A stretch of DNA of 64,000 bases from assembly GCA_025769875.1 (NCBI GenBank), contig JAGFNK010000119.1:58773-122772 (forward strand), written 5' to 3'. Source of the stretch: Russula earlei. Lineage: Eukaryota; Basidiomycota; Agaricomycetes; Russulales; Russulaceae. Made by a program: the position numbers and the translations under genes. How positions within the stretch are numbered: position 1 is the stretch's first letter; the number at the start of each line of letters is the position of its first letter. This document shows positions 10,973-24,900 of the stretch, one piece after another. The notes below the pieces were generated by a model. It was not told where the DNA came from, did no database searches, and saw nothing but the letters and a program-made list of their open reading frames with translations.

Positions 10973-13032
10973 ATACATCTGGGACGCCCGTCCCACAACG
11001 CGACCGATAGCAGTAGTACAACTGATATATCGTATGTCTTGTTGCATGTTGACCAATTAGCTATGTACAGAATAATACAGTATACCTCCTATGAAAAGCG
11101 TCAGAAAAGCACGGGACATCAGTGACTCGCCTTCTCGCGATGGAAATCCCTGGGGGGCGAAATATGCCATCATAGTTAGGCTAACGCACGTCGACTTACA
11201 ATAATACGCCCGACCGTATGGCCGCATCCTGGGGTAATTGTCTTGATCCGCAAGTCCGCAACGCGTAAAGCGGGCACCAATTAAATCACGACGTGGCGTT
11301 AAAGATGGTGGTGAAGCCTTGGCCCCAAAGAACCTTCTGCATAAAATCAAGGATATTCTTGCGTTCTGTGTCGGACTGATGTCTAACCCCTGGCTGTCAG
11401 TTCATTAAGTCCCTGACGACGAACTGTTCTCGATACAATACGAGTAGGTAGTACCATCCAAGGTTGGTGTAACTCGAGATCTTGAGATCTTCGCTGCAAG
11501 CGATGTCGAAAATATACCCTTGTGCTGTATCTGGGTACGATGGCAAGTCGTGGGATCAACCATGATCCGTATCTATCATCGCCAAAGATAACCGTGACAG
11601 TGCAAGGCCAAGATAATACCCGAGCGCTGCAAGTCATTTGATTGGCAAGAACTCGATAAAGAGCGTATTTTTGACTCAGGACAATATATGCCCCGTCACG
11701 TCGGTTGGGATTGGCAGAGTGTGAGAGTGTTCGCCACATCCCGGAAATAGCTATACACTCCAGAAAGATGGTGTCCGTTGTGAAGGTGGCACCTTCTGCG
11801 ACCCACCGTCAGATTTCAACACAACTCTGTGGACGGAATAACAAACACATGGCATCCAAGTCCAAACGATGCCTCTGTAAAATGCCAGTATGACCCAATG
11901 TTACGCTACACCCCTGGACACTGTTCCTCTGATCACTGGCAGTGATTATTTTAGATGGTAAAGAGGTCAAGGAAGTTATGCCATATCGGTGTATTGTCAC
12001 GGAGCTGCACGTCTTCCCTGATCTCTTATCACAGTACCAGGGACAAATTTCACGCGAACTCTCGCTATGAAATCTTCGGGGAAAATTTCCATCGTCTGTC
12101 GACTCGGATCCTGCTGCTGTATAGATTTCGGGGTCAGAAGTTTTCGGGGAGAAAGGCGATTTTGGAGCATACGTACTACCAGAAGGGGAGGTGATAAGTA
12201 ACAGGGAGGGAAGCATGGAGACCGTTTTGCATGGGCCACTTCGATCCACGCCCCAGGATATGACTTTTGGTGGCTAGGCCAAACTCCTTCTTGCAAGGGC
12301 CATAGCAATACAAATGGTGACTGAGATACCTATGGTGAAAATGCAGGCGCGTTGTTTCTGGCATTTTTCAAAGGGCCCACACTGGCTGGAGTCGCAAATC
12401 TTATGAACGTAGAGGCGAAAGCTTGGTGGGTTCTGCTCAAGTGAAGATAGAATTTGGGGAACCAATAGTAAGCGTCAAAGCGGAGTAGAATCACCAGAAC
12501 CACCCTCAACATCGAAGTCCAAAGGGATGAACAGGAGAGTTGTGAGCCGGCCGAATGCACAGATATCATACAGGCGTTCCATTGAACGCAGGTCTTTGTC
12601 CTGTCCGTGGACGGCCGAGTCTGCAACCGGAATGTGTATCAGCACGTTTTGACCTTTAATACTTGCACGATGACTGTGATTCGGTTCGTTTCGATATGAC
12701 TTAGTCCGTCCCTGGAACGTCAATCGGCCAGACAGAATGACCTACGCCAAGAGGGACGCAACGAGCTCCTAATGTCCGTCCACCTGTAAATTCGTGCTGT
12801 GGTCAGATTTAGCGGGGAAGCTCTGTGCTCTTGCTCATCGAAAGAGCTCGACTTGGAGGGCGGAGATTGTTCTTCCTGTGTAGTAACTCCTGTATTACAC
12901 GCATTTTCGAGAAGTGGCCCGGGCTAGCACCCACGCCACGTTCCCAGTTATCGCGTCCTATGTTGGTTGGTTTCCCACGACTGCCTGTTCCACTAGACCG
13001 AGCGCGACGCGACCATCTCATAAATCAACACA
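10973..13032. other. Unresolved 2-kb stretch; possible minus-strand gene, not modelled
   Basis: Minus-strand frames at 12475-12723, 12330-12626, 11997-12308, 11383-11739 and 11057-11350 contain protein-like segments, including hydrophobic runs (CIFTIGISVTICIAMALA near 12300-12360; AFLTLFIGGILYYSV near 11060-11110). They could be exons of a multi-exon membrane protein, but I found no splice chain that links them and no family motif, so no gene is called. The end near 10973-11060 would include the 3' UTR of the kinase-like gene. Confidence 0.3.
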
Positions 13033-13607
13033 ATGTCAGACGACCAAGGATCCCCTCGCGTGAATTCCGCGCGCTTAAAAAACTACCTTGGCGCAGGACA
13101 CCCTGTCAGGGTCACAGGCAAGGTGCTCAATGTGAGTCCAGCGCCGTTCGTCTTGCTCCCTCCCCGCCAAGCGGTGCGGCTCACTGACCTCCCGCGCCGA
13201 CTCGCTGCAGTTTTCCGATGACGAGACACACTTGCTCATGGAGGCCCCCGACGGAGGGAAGATAAAGGTGTTGCTTCCCCCGGTACGTTTCGGTAGGACC
13301 TCTAACAGTGCCCGTCCGGTTTATTCATGCATCAGTCTGTGGTCTTCTACCTCTAGCCCCCACAGACACATGGCGTCACGGATACCTTTGTCGAGATCGT
13401 TGGAACGGTGGTGGATGCATCGACCATCAAGCACATGGTTTGTATCAACATGGGCTCGGATTTAGGTGCGTACCCACATGCCCCCCCTTTCTAACTTTTC
13501 CGTTCTCCGCTTGTGGTGTTAACCGCGATGCGCATCCAGACTTGAACCTAGTAAATCAGGCCATCGAGCTCTCGTTCGACTCGAAGTTCAGAGGCAGGCT
13601 CTTTTGA
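13033..13607 (+). CDS. RPA3: Replication protein A subunit 3 (RPA14/Rfa3)
   Basis: RPA3 is the smallest subunit of the heterotrimeric single-stranded-DNA-binding complex used in replication, repair and recombination. Exons 13033-13131, 13211-13282, 13366-13465 and 13540-13607 (99+72+100+68 nt) give 112 residues, close to the usual 115-122. The protein is one OB fold: GHPVRVTGKVLN (strand 1), FSDDETHLLMEAPDG (strands 2-3), KIKVLLPP, then FVEIVGTVVDAST with VCINMGSDLDLNLVNQAIEL, which matches the family's strand 5 and C-terminal helix that packs in the trimer core. Introns are GT-AG. It begins just upstream of, and in tail-to-tail orientation with, the CUE-domain gene. The call rests on the recalled family pattern and correct size. 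Confidence 0.88.
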
Positions 13608-13706
13608 TCACTACCCACCCAAGGTATGATTAGCAAACTCATTGCCCAGCCTGGTTTCTCAATATATCATATATCATGTATTGTACTTATACCATGCCCA
13701 AAATGA

Positions 13707-16256
13707 TTACTGTCCACCACTTGGTCCTCCTGCTCTCCTCATCTTTCTGTCGTGTCCTCGTTTCCGATCGTGATTCGCCTGTCGGGCCTTGTTTTTAGCT
13801 TTCCACGCGTGGCTCCGTGCGTCACCGCCATCGGCACTCCCCCCGCCACCTACGGTCTCTGACCCTCTTGTTCCTCCTCGCCCGCGTCCGCGTCCGTGAC
13901 CACGACTATGACCACGAACCTGACCGCGTCTGCCGCTCCCGCTCTCCCCGCGCCCGCGCGCAGGCTGGGCATCTGGCGTTCCACTGCGACTGCGACTGTT
14001 CTGACCTGACAGTGGGGTCTGGAAGGGCTTGTTACCTGCAAATTCGTGCCGAGCAAGCGTCTTTTCCTTCAATTTTGGCTGGTGAAAAGAAAAAATTTAA
14101 ATTTAAGGAACGTGAGGGAGCAAGCAGGGTGTATGACCCGAGACTCGAACGCACGTCTCGATCCAGCATGATCCTGAAACCTTCGATCTGTTCGTCCACC
14201 CAGCCTTGACGAACGGAGCGCCGTCAGTCAAGCGCACGTCCAGTTCACGAGCGAGCGAGACGCCATCCGACGTACCTGTCTGTGCACGCAGCGCCGCACG
14301 TTCTTTGCTTCTTCGGGTGGCCGCGTCGCGATCAAACGCCTTCGGATTCGCGATATACGCGAGTTCGACGATCGTCTGCGGGGTCATCTCGGGCTCCTCC
14401 CTTCCATCCTCGTCGTCGTCCGCAGAGCTTTCCTCCCCGTCGCCTGCGACGCGCACGCTGCCGATATCTTCCAGTTCGTCGTCGAACGCGACTTCGCGTA
14501 CCTTGCCCTTGCCCTTTGCACGATCGCTTGCAACACCGAAGACATCGACTTCGTCGTCTTCCGAGTCGGTCGATGCTTCGACGCGTCGCAAAATGTCGAG
14601 TTTCATTCGATCCATGAACGAGCGGTCGCGGAGCACCGTCATCGCGTCGTCACTGCCGCCGCCGCAAGACGCCAGATGGGGTCGTTGAGCATATCGCTGT
14701 GCGCGGCAGATTAGAAGAAATGCATACCTTTTCTTTCCGACTGTCAACCTCGAAACGTCCATATCTTCCCCATCAAACACATTCCAACGATCGCGAGTAT
14801 ATTCGAATTCTTCTCGTGCTTGGGGAGTCTGAGCGTTCAACGTAGCCTGCTGTTGTATTGCTTCGGGTGGCGGCGCCGTCCCCTCGAGCAGCGCTTCGAC
14901 GACGTGCTCGACACTTCCGTATTCCGCGCGCTGCAGCAGTGCTTCGACGTACTCTGGAGTATAATTGGGCAGGATCGTGCAGACCTCCTCGACCCGGGGG
15001 TCAACTGCCCTACTGCTGGACGCCATGGGAGCTTCAGCACTTGCTGTAGGGGCCGCAACCGCATCCTCGCTGGCGCGGGCTGCATCGAAAAGGACAGGGT
15101 GGTGGATGCCATGGAGCACGCCAGGCCCAAGCAGCAACTTGAACGCCCCTGGATCCCGACGCGGTCCCTGTCTGTCACATGGGGGTCCAGAGCTTCCACC
15201 GTTGAGGTCCGCCTCGAGCTCGCGAAGGGCGGTCGGCAGCCATTTGAGACGCGCATCATTCGCCGCGGCTCCATGAGGCAGAGCATGCACGAGCTTATCG
15301 GAGAGGTCGTACGTGTACTGGTAGTCTGCGAGCAAACTGCGATTGAGGAACGTCGTCGGTGGTGGGTGGTCATCGGGACGCCTCGGGGGTGGGGAGAGGG
15401 AATGCAGGGCAGAGAGGATGTCACAGGCTCGCTCGGTTTCCGCAACAAATGAGGGATCTGCCTGCGGGAGCGCCGCGAGGGCGTTGAGCAGCGCCGTGAC
15501 CAGGATATGGAACGCGTCGAGGAGGTCCACTTTGGTTTGGAGGAAGAGGACTTCCCAATCGTCTGGCTCGCGATGCGGCACGCCCGCAGCTGGGATGTAC
15601 AGGCGGCCATAGGAGCTCGCGGCGGTCCTGAGTCCTGCGTCGTACGCCTGGGCTAGGGAAAGCACGAAGTCCCGGCTGCGTGCGAAGGCGCGGAGAAGAT
15701 CGGGTGGGCTGACGCGCAAGAGGGACAGAATCACGTGCGTGACCTTGCGGATGCCGTGGAGCCCGGTGGTGGTATGGGAGCGAAGGATGGACGTGAAGGC
15801 GGGGAGCGCAGATGCGGTGATGGAGGCGAGCAGCGAGGGAGAGCGGGAGAAGGCGCTGTCGAACAGCGCGCGCAGGCGCGTGGGTTGGGATGCGTATGCG
15901 ACGCTGAGATCGAGGAGGGTCGCGGGGTCCAGCATACCCGCAGACGCAAGCCGCTCGGCAAGGAGGAGCGTGCGGGCTCGGATGGTTCGTACCTCGCTTG
16001 TCTCGGACCTTGGCTTTGCCTTGGAATTTACGTCCCATATCAGCGCGTCCAAGTTATTCTGTGCGACGTCGTGGGCATAAGAGCAGATAAAAGCCGCTGG
16101 TGCGGCCGAATGCAGAACCTGGGTTGGAAGGTCGAGCGTTTGTTGTATCGACAGAGAAATTTTCTGGTTGAGCGACGCAAGCTGGGTGTGGGAGAGCTGA
16201 GAGCGTGTATGAGAAGATGGATAAGGAGGCAAAGGTGCCAAGGTAGCAGTGGCCAT
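13707..16256 (-). CDS. CUE3: CUE-domain protein, ASCC2/Cue3-like (ribosome quality-control trigger complex)
   Basis: ASCC2/Cue3 proteins bind ubiquitin through a CUE domain and, with the Slh1/ASCC3 helicase, take apart stalled ribosomes. Four minus-strand exons, 16256-14728, 14652-14276, 14204-14155 and 14078-13707, sum to 2328 nt (775 residues). An in-frame upstream ATG at 16349 would add 31 residues. The N-terminal half is a long helical region; the CUE domain is at about residues 422-460 with VEEVCTILPNYTPEYVEALL. It is followed by an acidic/Ser stretch and by GWVDEQIEGFRIMLDRD joined across introns to KEKTLARHEFAGNKPF, a block typical of the Cue3 C terminus, then a Gly/Arg-rich tail (GRGRGRGGTRG). 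The reading frame changes at 14205-14275 and 14079-14154 are explained by clean GT-AG introns. The symbol is by homology. Confidence 0.85.
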
Positions 16257-17111
16257 TCCACAATCGTCTTCCGTGCAATCTAGACGTCGAGCAAACCCAG
16301 TTAGTTCGCTAAGCGGAGGAAGGATCGAATCGATATTCACACGTTGCAAATTGAAGTGTCAGATCGCTCAGATATCGGGCACCTGACTTGATCTAATATA
16401 TTCCACAGACACAACTAATTGAGCACCACCAAGAAAAAGGATTGCATGCTTGAACGACATGCATCGATGGTTCATCATGACTCCAGTCGCCTCGCGGCAT
16501 GGGCGTGCTCCAGGGCACTTCCTAGCCGCTGCCTCTCGACGAACGCCTGGCTTTGGATAAATCCAAACTCAAAAGTTGGCAACTTCCCACAGTCACTGGT
16601 GGGAAACTAGTGCTGTTGCCCATAAATGGTAACGCCCTTGGCTGGGTGTACCAGCTAACAGGCGATACCTTGAATGTAACGTAGCATGGCACGGCGAGAA
16701 ATCAAACCATCTTGGTCTCTGGTAATGCCAGGCATGAGCGCTCAGAAATGACTCGACGACGAAGAAGCCAGACAGGTACTGTTGATCCATTGGATTGGAT
16801 TAGGCGCAGGCAACCTTGTTGTGGCTGTGACCAAATAGTTGACTAATCGACCCAAATAAACTGCGATGGGCCGAGTCCCCCCAGCTTCGCTCATCACCAC
16901 CATCTACTTCCCTCCAACTCCTCCAGCACTCGAATCACCTAGTACGCTCTTTTTATTCCATTTCTATCCTATCCAGCTGCTAAAGATGTACCCATTTCTC
17001 CATTTTTACAACTTTCTTGCATGCATTATCCCGTATCTATTTACGCGATTTGGTTGATCTGCCTTCCTGTTTTTCTTCTCGTGCGACAGTCTTTAGCATT
17101 TCATTTTAACC
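16257..17111. other. Bidirectional promoter region between the CUE gene and UBC4
   Basis: Divergent genes face away from this interval. A pyrimidine-rich run (about 16870-17100, many CTCC and TTTT) precedes the UBC4 ATG, as is common upstream of fungal start codons. No other feature is recognised; small frames on both strands carry no motif. Confidence 0.45.
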
Positions 17112-18505
<1,394 letters not shown>

Positions 18506-19687
18506 TTATCTCGCCGCGGAGAACTTCAACCGCACCTTCTCCGTCCGGCGCAGCTCCTCATCTTTCAACTTGGCGTTCAACGCAGTGTAGATCTCTAGCG
18601 CGTACTTTTCCCCGTCCTGTCGGCAGCAACACTTTGAGTTTTCCAACTTGGAAGCGCGCTGACACACTCACCTTCACTAAAGATTCGATCTGAGCAAGGT
18701 CGGTGTCTCCTGTGCCGAGTAGATGCATCCCATGGAGCGCTGCGGGCGATCTTGTGGGAAAGGAGAATATCAGGACCAGACGAAGGGGTGTGGCGGCCTC
18801 CTCCTGTGTCGTGGCGTCGAGGAAGTGCACACCAGGAAACTTGTTGATATCATGTTAGTAAACGACGAATAAAGAGGAAACGGGAAGGAAAGGCACCAGG
18901 TTGAGAGTCACGCTCACGGGCCACGCCTCTCGCCCGCCCAAGACGGCCCCATCGTCCCAGTGATCTTCGAGTTCAAAGTCTATTGCCGGAGCCTTTGATC
19001 TTCTTGTGTCGAGCCCGCTATGAGGTTCAGAGTCGACATCCATCTCGTCACCCCCTCCTTTTCCGCCCTCTCTCTTGTCGGGGCGATACTCGATGGCTCT
19101 GGTCCTCGGCACGCGTGTGTCCCAAAGGACGGCGCGCGCAGCCATGAAAAGTGCGTCGTATACGTTTCCCGCATCCGAAAGTATCATGAGGTCGAGCGTC
19201 AGGAGCCAGGCTTTGCGACTAGGGATGATACCGAGGTTTGGCGGTCGCAACGACGCATGTGAGAGAACGTCGTTAAGCACCGCGCTGTAGTCGTGCTGAA
19301 GGTCGTCCAATGCAGCCGCCGAGAGGTATGAGTACGCGGCCGGAGAACTTTTCTTCGCGCCTCTTTCAGTCCCTTTCATTCGGACGAGGAGTCGACGCAC
19401 CAGGATACGGCGCACACGACCCTGCCACCGCCACCACCTGCGTCAACTCCTATGTCTTCCACCTCGAGCCTTGCGGCTGCGAGCACTTCGGTTCCGCCCA
19501 TGCTCTCGTCGGATGACCGACCGAGATTGAGTTGCGCACTGCCGTTCGCGATGGGAACGACCCCGGTTTGTAGCGTGATGGCCCGGAACTGATGAATCGA
19601 ACGGCCGTCCGCACGAAGTGGACTTGGGGCCTGGAGGGAGGTCTGGATGTAAGACTTTTCGGATTTCGAGAGGGTCTTGAAAGCCAT
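18506..19687 (-). CDS. RRP42: Exosome complex subunit Rrp42 (RNase PH fold)
   Basis: Rrp42 is one of six RNase-PH-like proteins that form the ring of the RNA exosome, which trims and degrades RNA in nucleus and cytoplasm; in eukaryotes the ring is catalytically inert. Minus-strand exons 19687-19401, 19347-18897, 18839-18672 and 18616-18506 sum to 1017 nt, 338 residues. The N terminus SEKSYIQTSLQAPSPLRADGR is the usual RNase PH start (RxDGR), followed by GSAQLNLG-type strand, VVCAVSCSPAAYSYL formed across intron 1, and LLTLDLMILSDAGNVYDALF, the well-conserved D-G-N/D helix. After intron 2 comes PGVHFLDATTQEEAA; the last exon is a helix of alternating charge. All three junctions are GT-AG and phase-consistent. 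A hAT element begins 25 bp upstream of the ATG. Confidence 0.9.
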
Positions 19688-19704
19688 TGATTTTCTCCGA
19701 GCAA

Positions 19705-19712
19705 CCCCGTGG
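19705..19712. repeat. Left 8-bp target-site duplication of hAT element (CCCCGTGG)
   Basis: CCCCGTGG abuts the left terminal repeat and recurs at 21560-21567 after the right one. Eight-base duplications are characteristic of hAT transposases. Confidence 0.95.
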
Positions 19713-19863
19713 TAAGGCTCCAACCATATAGTATATGTATATGGCCAGTGGCGTAAATATACATATACAGTTGCCTACTATCTATATACACTATATATAC
19801 AGTTATACGGTTGTTTATACAGTTATTGTATTACAAAATCTACTGAGCAGAGCCATGCTTTTT

Positions 19864-21326
19864 TCATGGTGGTTTCAGCTCATTCACATCCAAGAGTCCC
19901 TCCTGGATCCATACCTTCGATAACAGAGCTTCTGAGATGGTCTCTGCCTTCAGCAATGACCATAGATCTGTGCAAATGTGGCATGACTTCAAGAACACTT
20001 GTTCAACTGAGACACTTGTTGCTGGAATAGCAAAGAAATCTCTTGCCATGCGAGCAGGTGTAGAGAAGGACTGTGCATTTTTCTGAAAACAAATGAGCTT
20101 AGTAGACCAACAACTGAATATCACAATAACCATACCTTGTACCATTGCAGAGGGTTGTCAATGTCGCCCTGGCCCCCTTCAAATTTGAAATATTGTTGGA
20201 TCTCCTCCATTTTGTTGTCTTCTGACTGCTCAGTGGGTAATGTGGCTGTGATTTCAGCATTGCATACATCTGCGAGCCAGTTACCTGCGCTTGAATTTCC
20301 ATGCTTTGATGGAGATGTCTCTGGCAGTTCACAATTGTCTGACACCAAGTTATTGTAGTACTCCTGAGCAATGTATATGAATAACATCTCAGCCTTCTCA
20401 ACAGCTAGCCTTTCTGCAGCAGCCTTTTGTGGTCATCGGAGGTCCTGTGAAACAGTATGCTTGAACCACTCTGTTTGAAAGAATGGATGGAGAACTGCCA
20501 TCAAGAATTTTTGAGTAAGATATCAAATTCAGACACTAGACTGCAAACCTGTTGCGATAGTGTAGAACTGGTTGTTCTTGGCCAGCACCCTGTACTTTAA
20601 GAGCTTGCCCTGTCCTGCCAGTGCAGCGCATCATAGAGCTGGACCATATGTTACTCCTTTGGAGACCTTGACCAGATGACGATCCATCTTCTCGTATGCT
20701 GGAAGGACAAATGGGATTGTGGGAATTGATGCCCATGACATTTGCAGTGTAACCTGGGTAAAAACCTATTATTTACAATCAGTTGTGTCTTAAAGTTCAA
20801 AAGAAAAGGGCATGCCTCAAGAACATCAGCTAGCTGTTCCAACAATGTCCAGTCAGCTAGCGAAAGAATGCATCCATGAAGACTCAGGGAGTGGAAGACC
20901 CATGCATTGACAGCCTACACTGAAACTTAACTTGAGACAAAAATATGTATGGCCCATGGTGTGCTTACCTCCTTCAGTAACAGCATGCAACGAATCATTG
21001 CATGTGTATAATTCCATTGTGTTCGAACATCCCAAACCACCATAAGGTGAGCACATGCTTTCTTCTCTAGACTGCCAGCATATTTCTTGTGCGTGAGCTT
21101 GTGGAATTTGGCACGGCGCTGAGGTGATGATACAATCTTTGTTGTTACAAAGCACAGCTAGACAAAGGGCTGAATAAGTGCAGACCAATAAATTAGGAGA
21201 CAAATTGAATACCCGTTTTAGTGGGCTGCTATGCTGAATATCTTCGATTGCCTTCTCCTCTGCAATATCGAGGACTTCATCTCCATCTGCATCCACTGCC
21301 TCCAAATCCACATTCTCATACTCCAT
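19864..21326 (-). pseudogene. hAT transposase remnant
   Basis: Minus-strand segments retain transposase features out of frame with each other. Near 21300-20990 there are an acidic stretch and a block like VxxxTRWNSTYxMIxRxLxL seen as GLGCSNTMELYTCNDSLHAV. Near 20845-20650 comes a helix block with LLEQLADVLE, and near 19864-20145 the C-terminal hAT dimerisation segment with ARDFFAIPATSVSVEQVF and LLKAETISEALL. The N-terminal BED zinc finger and most of the catalytic core are missing. In-frame stops separate the pieces. It is not expected to make protein. Confidence 0.85.
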
Positions 21327-21479
21327 TGCAATATGATCCTCATCAACATGTCAACACCTGTGAGTCACTGTGAGAAGCAGACCCATTGATGCTCTTACTT
21401 AACTGCATGAGTGAAGTAACTGTCTATAACTGTCTAAACAACTATATACCGTATATTTACTGTATACCTGACTTTCAGC

Positions 21480-21535
21480 TTGGAGGGTATACATATACAT
21501 ATACATATACAGTATTTACCGTATATATACAGTAA
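21480..21535. repeat. AT-rich subterminal repeats with short (ATACAT)n run
   Basis: TATACATATACATATACATATACAG is an approximately four-unit hexanucleotide run followed by further TATACAGT motifs. It is part of the right subterminal region of the hAT element, so it is noted as element structure, not as an independent satellite. Confidence 0.75.
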
Positions 21536-21567
21536 ATAGATAATACAGTTGGAGCCTTACCCCGTGG

Positions 21568-21903
21568 GCGATCCACGGATTCGGAAATGGTTGGATGATG
21601 CGCCAGCACGTGCTGCTTTTGCTCTCAGTTCGTGACCGACACGCACACGAGGTATCGCTCAGGCTGGACACGCTGCGATCAGTTCTCAGATGCAGACTTG
21701 TATCATATACGAAAATACACGATGTTCACAGTTCTACTACGATTAACTTTGCTATGCTGACGAATGGCGGAGGGAGATTTGCTCGGGCTTGAGGCTTCAA
21801 CCTTCCTTTTCAGGACTGCGCAGGCCACATTTAACGGATACCCGTAATTGTGCGCTGCCCTTAGCCAACCACCACCGCGCACCCCCCCGGCGACTACAAA
21901 ACT
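21568..21903 (+). promoter_or_regulatory. Probable ATG11 upstream region
   Basis: The interval runs from the hAT right target duplication to the ATG11 start codon. Without the hAT insertion, the RRP42 and ATG11 start codons would lie roughly 360 bp apart and share one bidirectional promoter. No TATA box or known operator is evident. Confidence 0.4.
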
Positions 21904-24900
21904 ATGATTCGGATATGCAGGGCTGAGGACGGCGAAGTATTTCAGGTAACTCCCCTTCCTTGATAACGCGTTGTATCGCTTAGCGGGTGCACAGACGAAT
22001 GCCACACTTTGGGACATCGAGAGGTACAGCGGAATGTAGCTCTATTCTCACATCGACTGAACACCTTTCAGACTTGGAAACCTCGAAACGTTCCTACGTA
22101 GAGAGATTGGGATTGATGAGGGCGCAGTTCTCGCATATCTTTCAGACGGGCGGAGATTGAGAACAGACAATGTACGCGACCTTGCAGGGACTCAAGACCA
22201 GGTACGTCCTCTCCTTCGCCATACTTCTCACGTCTCCTATGCATATTTCCATACGTCTATGTGCGGCATTCGCATCTCACTTTGGTCATTTTCGAATCCC
22301 GCGCTTTTCACCACGGCATCGTGCTGTTTCTGACCACGCGCCAGTCGATCTTTGTATTCAACAAGTACTATCTGGATGAAGATTTTGATGAAGTAGTAAA
22401 GTTGCTTCACCTTCAACCGCCATTGCAGCCGCCAATAGAAGGTATGCTCTTCGCTTCCCGCGCTCGTGTCCCGCGTGACCCCCAACAGAAACGATGACTG
22501 CGACGCCACCATTCAAACCTTCCCAGTTGAGCGCCTCGTACCACCGAGCGGCGTTGGCCCACCAACAGTCGACAGCCCGTACTCTGGAATCGCTGCGATG
22601 TCAACAGTCCGCTTTACGAATAGCCTCGACGGTCCTTGACCTCAATGTACTCAACGTCGCCGATGTCTTTGACGGCGTTGCGGCAGGGGCGCATCGCGAA
22701 CTAGAGAAACAGGCCAATCTAATAGCTAGCATCGATTCCGACTTGGAGATGGTCTCGCGTGTCCAGATCCACCGCGAGTTCATGTCGACTGCAATGCAAC
22801 GAGCAATGGACGCCGGAAACCGTGGCCGTACGCTGGGAGATTATGTCTCCAATGAGAAGATGTACCAAGTAGGAGATAGTTGTCGGAGAACGCATGGTAG
22901 ATCGTTTCTCCTTTTTTTGATTGTGCGCATATTTACGACGTAACAGAGGAACTGCGAGAACGCTTCCATCAAATCGAGGCGAGCATGAAGAGGCTTTCCG
23001 GCGGTGCAGCCGAGGTGAGGTCTAGTCTTTCTGATACGAGGTGGGTCGAGGCCCCAGCCGCACGTTCGATTTCCTCACATATGATTAGGCTTTTGGATGA
23101 AGCCGAGGCATTAGACCAGCTGGCTCGTGAATTACACGGCAAAGTTTCGGAGGTCGTATCTGGCCTTGACAGTAATCTTGGATCCTTGACTTGCGCCATA
23201 TCGTTTGCTCATCGTCGCCTAGATCCCGTCGTTAACGCCGAGGCGATTCTGCCAGGTGAAGCGATCTCCCAGCTCCATTAGACTTCTTTGAACTCTTCCC
23301 CAGAACTTCGTCAATTGGACATATCCATGAGGCGTGCTGTATCGTCTATCACAGAGCTGAAGGTATTCTCGAACACTCTGCACACCGTTCCCCTCTTATG
23401 TCGTTCCAGAACACATTCACTGAGCACTGCCTACGTGGCCTGCGACAAATCAGCGCTCTGAACAATGACCTGGTCTCGCTCCCTGCCGATTTGACCGCAC
23501 TGCAATCTAGTTTCAGGACTAAGAATGCGTTCCCTCATATTCAGCGACTTCACAGCCTGATATATGCTTATGGCGCCACCCTCATTGAGGTGGTTCGTCG
23601 GAAAGAATTCGGTCTGTAGCTGTGATCCCTTTCGCTCCTTTGAAAGATATCCATCTAATGGCATTCGTATAGCAAGATTCTTCTACAAGCGTTGCCAGGT
23701 CATTTTGGAGCTGATGGCGAAGCTTTCGTATGTGCTCAACTGATTCGCATAAGTACGACTTACATTCTCACGAAGGGCTGCCGAGCGCAAGCGCCGTCAG
23801 GTGTACCGTGGTGACGTGCACGGTCAACTCCCTTTCGATCCCAAGGGTATGGAGGACGCAGTGCCCTCAATCGACTTCTCCCCTTCTGGAGGCAAGGATG
23901 CCGATAGCTCATATACCTTAGAACGGACTGATGTCAGCAGTGCGTTTTGGATCATCTCCCTGATGGAGTCCCTCATCGAGTGACATGATCCTCAACCACA
24001 GGTTTGCTCCGCGTCCTTGAGGACCTAGAGCGGTATGCTCAGTCCCTGAAAGACAATGGTGTGGCACTGGCCAATGTTCGAGAGATGCGCACGAATCTCC
24101 AGAGATTGGTCGACAAGATGGATGCTCTTGAGGCGGGTTTCGACAGAATTGCAGAGCGATCGCGTATGTTACTCATGTTCCTTCGATCGATAGTTGTGAT
24201 TTGACTCCCACACGTAGTGCTCTCGTCATCACGACTGGCTTTATCACGGAGGCGTTGTGAGTAGGATTTCTGCGGCAAGAGGGTTGATTGCACTAACGTC
24301 ACTCCCCTTGCGTAGTATCCGACGCAGATGACCAAGCCTTCCAAGAACTGGCCGAGAATCTGCGCGACCTTGAAGAGAAGAAGGCCGGCAGCGAGGCGTT
24401 GTTCAACGAGGAGCGTCGTGCCTTGAAGGCAGAAGTTGCCCATCTTAAGGAGCAGCTTCGGATCTCTAGTAATGAACATGAGCAAGTGGAGCGGCTCGAG
24501 CGAGAATTACATCAAGCTCGTGCGCAAATAGAGTCTGAGGCTTCAGCGCGTCGTATCTTGGAAGATAGGCATAAAGATCTTCTTTCAAATATCGATCGAC
24601 GGCAACAAGAGCTGAGCGATGCCCTCTCCGAGGCAACAAACCAAACCAAAGCTGCAGAAGTTTTGCGGCAACAATTGACCCAGGCTCGCGAGGAAGCAGA
24701 AGAGATCAGGGCCTTGGAGGATCGAAACTCTGCAAAGATTGCGAAGCTCCTCGAAGACCAGGATGAAACCCTTCGAAATCTCGAACAGGCGCGTGCTCGG
24801 GGGGAGAACCTTGAGGCTCAGATTGACACGATGTGCAAAGAGCGATCCGAGATGAAACACGCGCTGGGGGAAGCCAGCGAAGAGAAGGACAGGCTTTTAC

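Larger units (their letters stand above)
19713..21559 (-). mobile_element. hAT-superfamily DNA transposon, 1847 bp, decayed
   Basis: The ends are perfect 12-bp inverted repeats, TAAGGCTCCAAC at 19713-19724 and its complement at 21548-21559, flanked by the 8-bp duplication CCCCGTGG. Both subterminal regions are AT-rich and repeat TATACAGT-like motifs in opposite orientations (at least three on the left within 19755-19825, several on the right within 21420-21550), as expected for hAT transposase binding sites. The interior carries a broken minus-strand transposase. The length is well below a full hAT element (usually 2.5-4 kb), so it is an internally deleted, non-autonomous copy. It sits in the shared upstream region of RRP42 and ATG11. 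Confidence 0.95.

Noticed and set aside
13817..15612. Many long plus-strand ORFs opposite the CUE gene
   Set aside because: They are frame shadows in GC-rich coding DNA, with biased Arg/Ser composition and no domain.
14103..16349. Single 748-codon minus-strand ORF as the full CUE protein
   Set aside because: It runs through three introns; splicing restores the GWVDEQIEGF and KEKTLARHEF blocks and extends the protein to 13707.
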